DNA from: Pseudomonadota bacterium
GTDB lineage: Bacteria > Pseudomonadota > Gammaproteobacteria > Acidiferrobacterales > Acidiferrobacteraceae
Assembly (NCBI GenBank): GCA_021794595.1
Contig: JAJYQN010000011.1
Span: 1 to 41,105 of the forward strand
DNA: 41,105 bases
Reading direction: 5' to 3'
Each line of letters starts with the position of its first letter. Within the stretch, counting starts at the first letter, position 1. Position numbers and translations under genes: made by a program. A model generated the notes under the pieces. That model saw nothing but the letters and a program-made list of their open reading frames with translations, made no database searches and had not been told where the DNA came from. Of the stretch, positions 40,959-41,105 are shown piece by piece.

Positions 40959-41105
40959 TAAAGGATAGCGAGGGTATCTGAGGGCGCCTATGCTGAGCGT
41001 TGGGTGCTTACCGGCCTATATGCCGTGCTACCGGATACTCTCGGCTGTTGTCACATTGAGAATGGCTGCTCCACCTTCTTCTTGACCAATCCGGCGTCTT
41101 GTTGC

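Noticed and set aside
1-41105. tRNA genes, attachment-site repeats, CRISPR arrays or a relaxase
   Set aside because: Looked for on both strands by eye; none could be supported, so the element's ends cannot be placed.

Overview
The window is accessory (mobile) DNA from a proteobacterium, most likely a gammaproteobacterium. The basis is GC-rich coding, Shine-Dalgarno starts, sigma70-type promoters and an I-type (Dot/Icm-like) conjugation system. No rRNA, tRNA or housekeeping gene is visible, so the host cannot be named. The central part (about 10.5-34.4 kb) reads as part of an integrative conjugative element or conjugative plasmid. The two flanks are a defence island (left) and a zone of insertion sequences and decayed genes (right).

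Left flank, 0-10.4 kb: a coiled-coil gene carrying the element's promoter motif; two genes with PD-(D/E)XK-like nuclease motifs, the second ending in an integron attC-like site; a secreted YAGPGGGL-repeat protein; a membrane coiled-coil protein; a DUF2130 protein; and a Hachiman-like pair (PD-(D/E)XK HamA-like protein plus Ski2-like helicase HamB). Upstream of that pair is a decayed N6-adenine methyltransferase whose last codons still overlap hamA.

Element body, 10.5-34.4 kb, almost all on the minus strand: a hipBA toxin-antitoxin pair, a 979-residue polyvalent protein with an LPD1-type HExxH metallopeptidase domain, an intact IS5-family element with a CTAA duplication, and an AbiEii-like nucleotidyltransferase with an unfamiliar small partner. 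Then come two conjugation operons. One runs MNT - HEPN - unknown - unknown - lytic transglycosylase - DotM - IcmT - small membrane protein - DotL (coupling ATPase), with overlapping genes at nearly every junction. The other runs DotF - DotE - DotP - DotN/IcmJ - unknown 544-residue protein - topoisomerase III. The coupling subcomplex (DotL, DotM, DotN) and inner-membrane parts are present; the outer-membrane core, the DotB and DotO ATPases and a relaxase are not in the window.

Six operon starts, spread from 0.7 to 34.4 kb, share a 15-bp motif at the -10 region (plus-strand consensus RTTRTATMCTAKACC), suggesting one element-wide transcription programme.

Right flank, 34.6-41.1 kb: a SecB-like chaperone gene overlapping a TetR-family regulator that is split by an IS1380-family element; a doubly frameshifted transposase; small secreted proteins (one His/Cys-rich, one with a peptidoglycan-binding repeat); and the 3' tail of a group II intron (maturase C-terminus plus domains V and VI).
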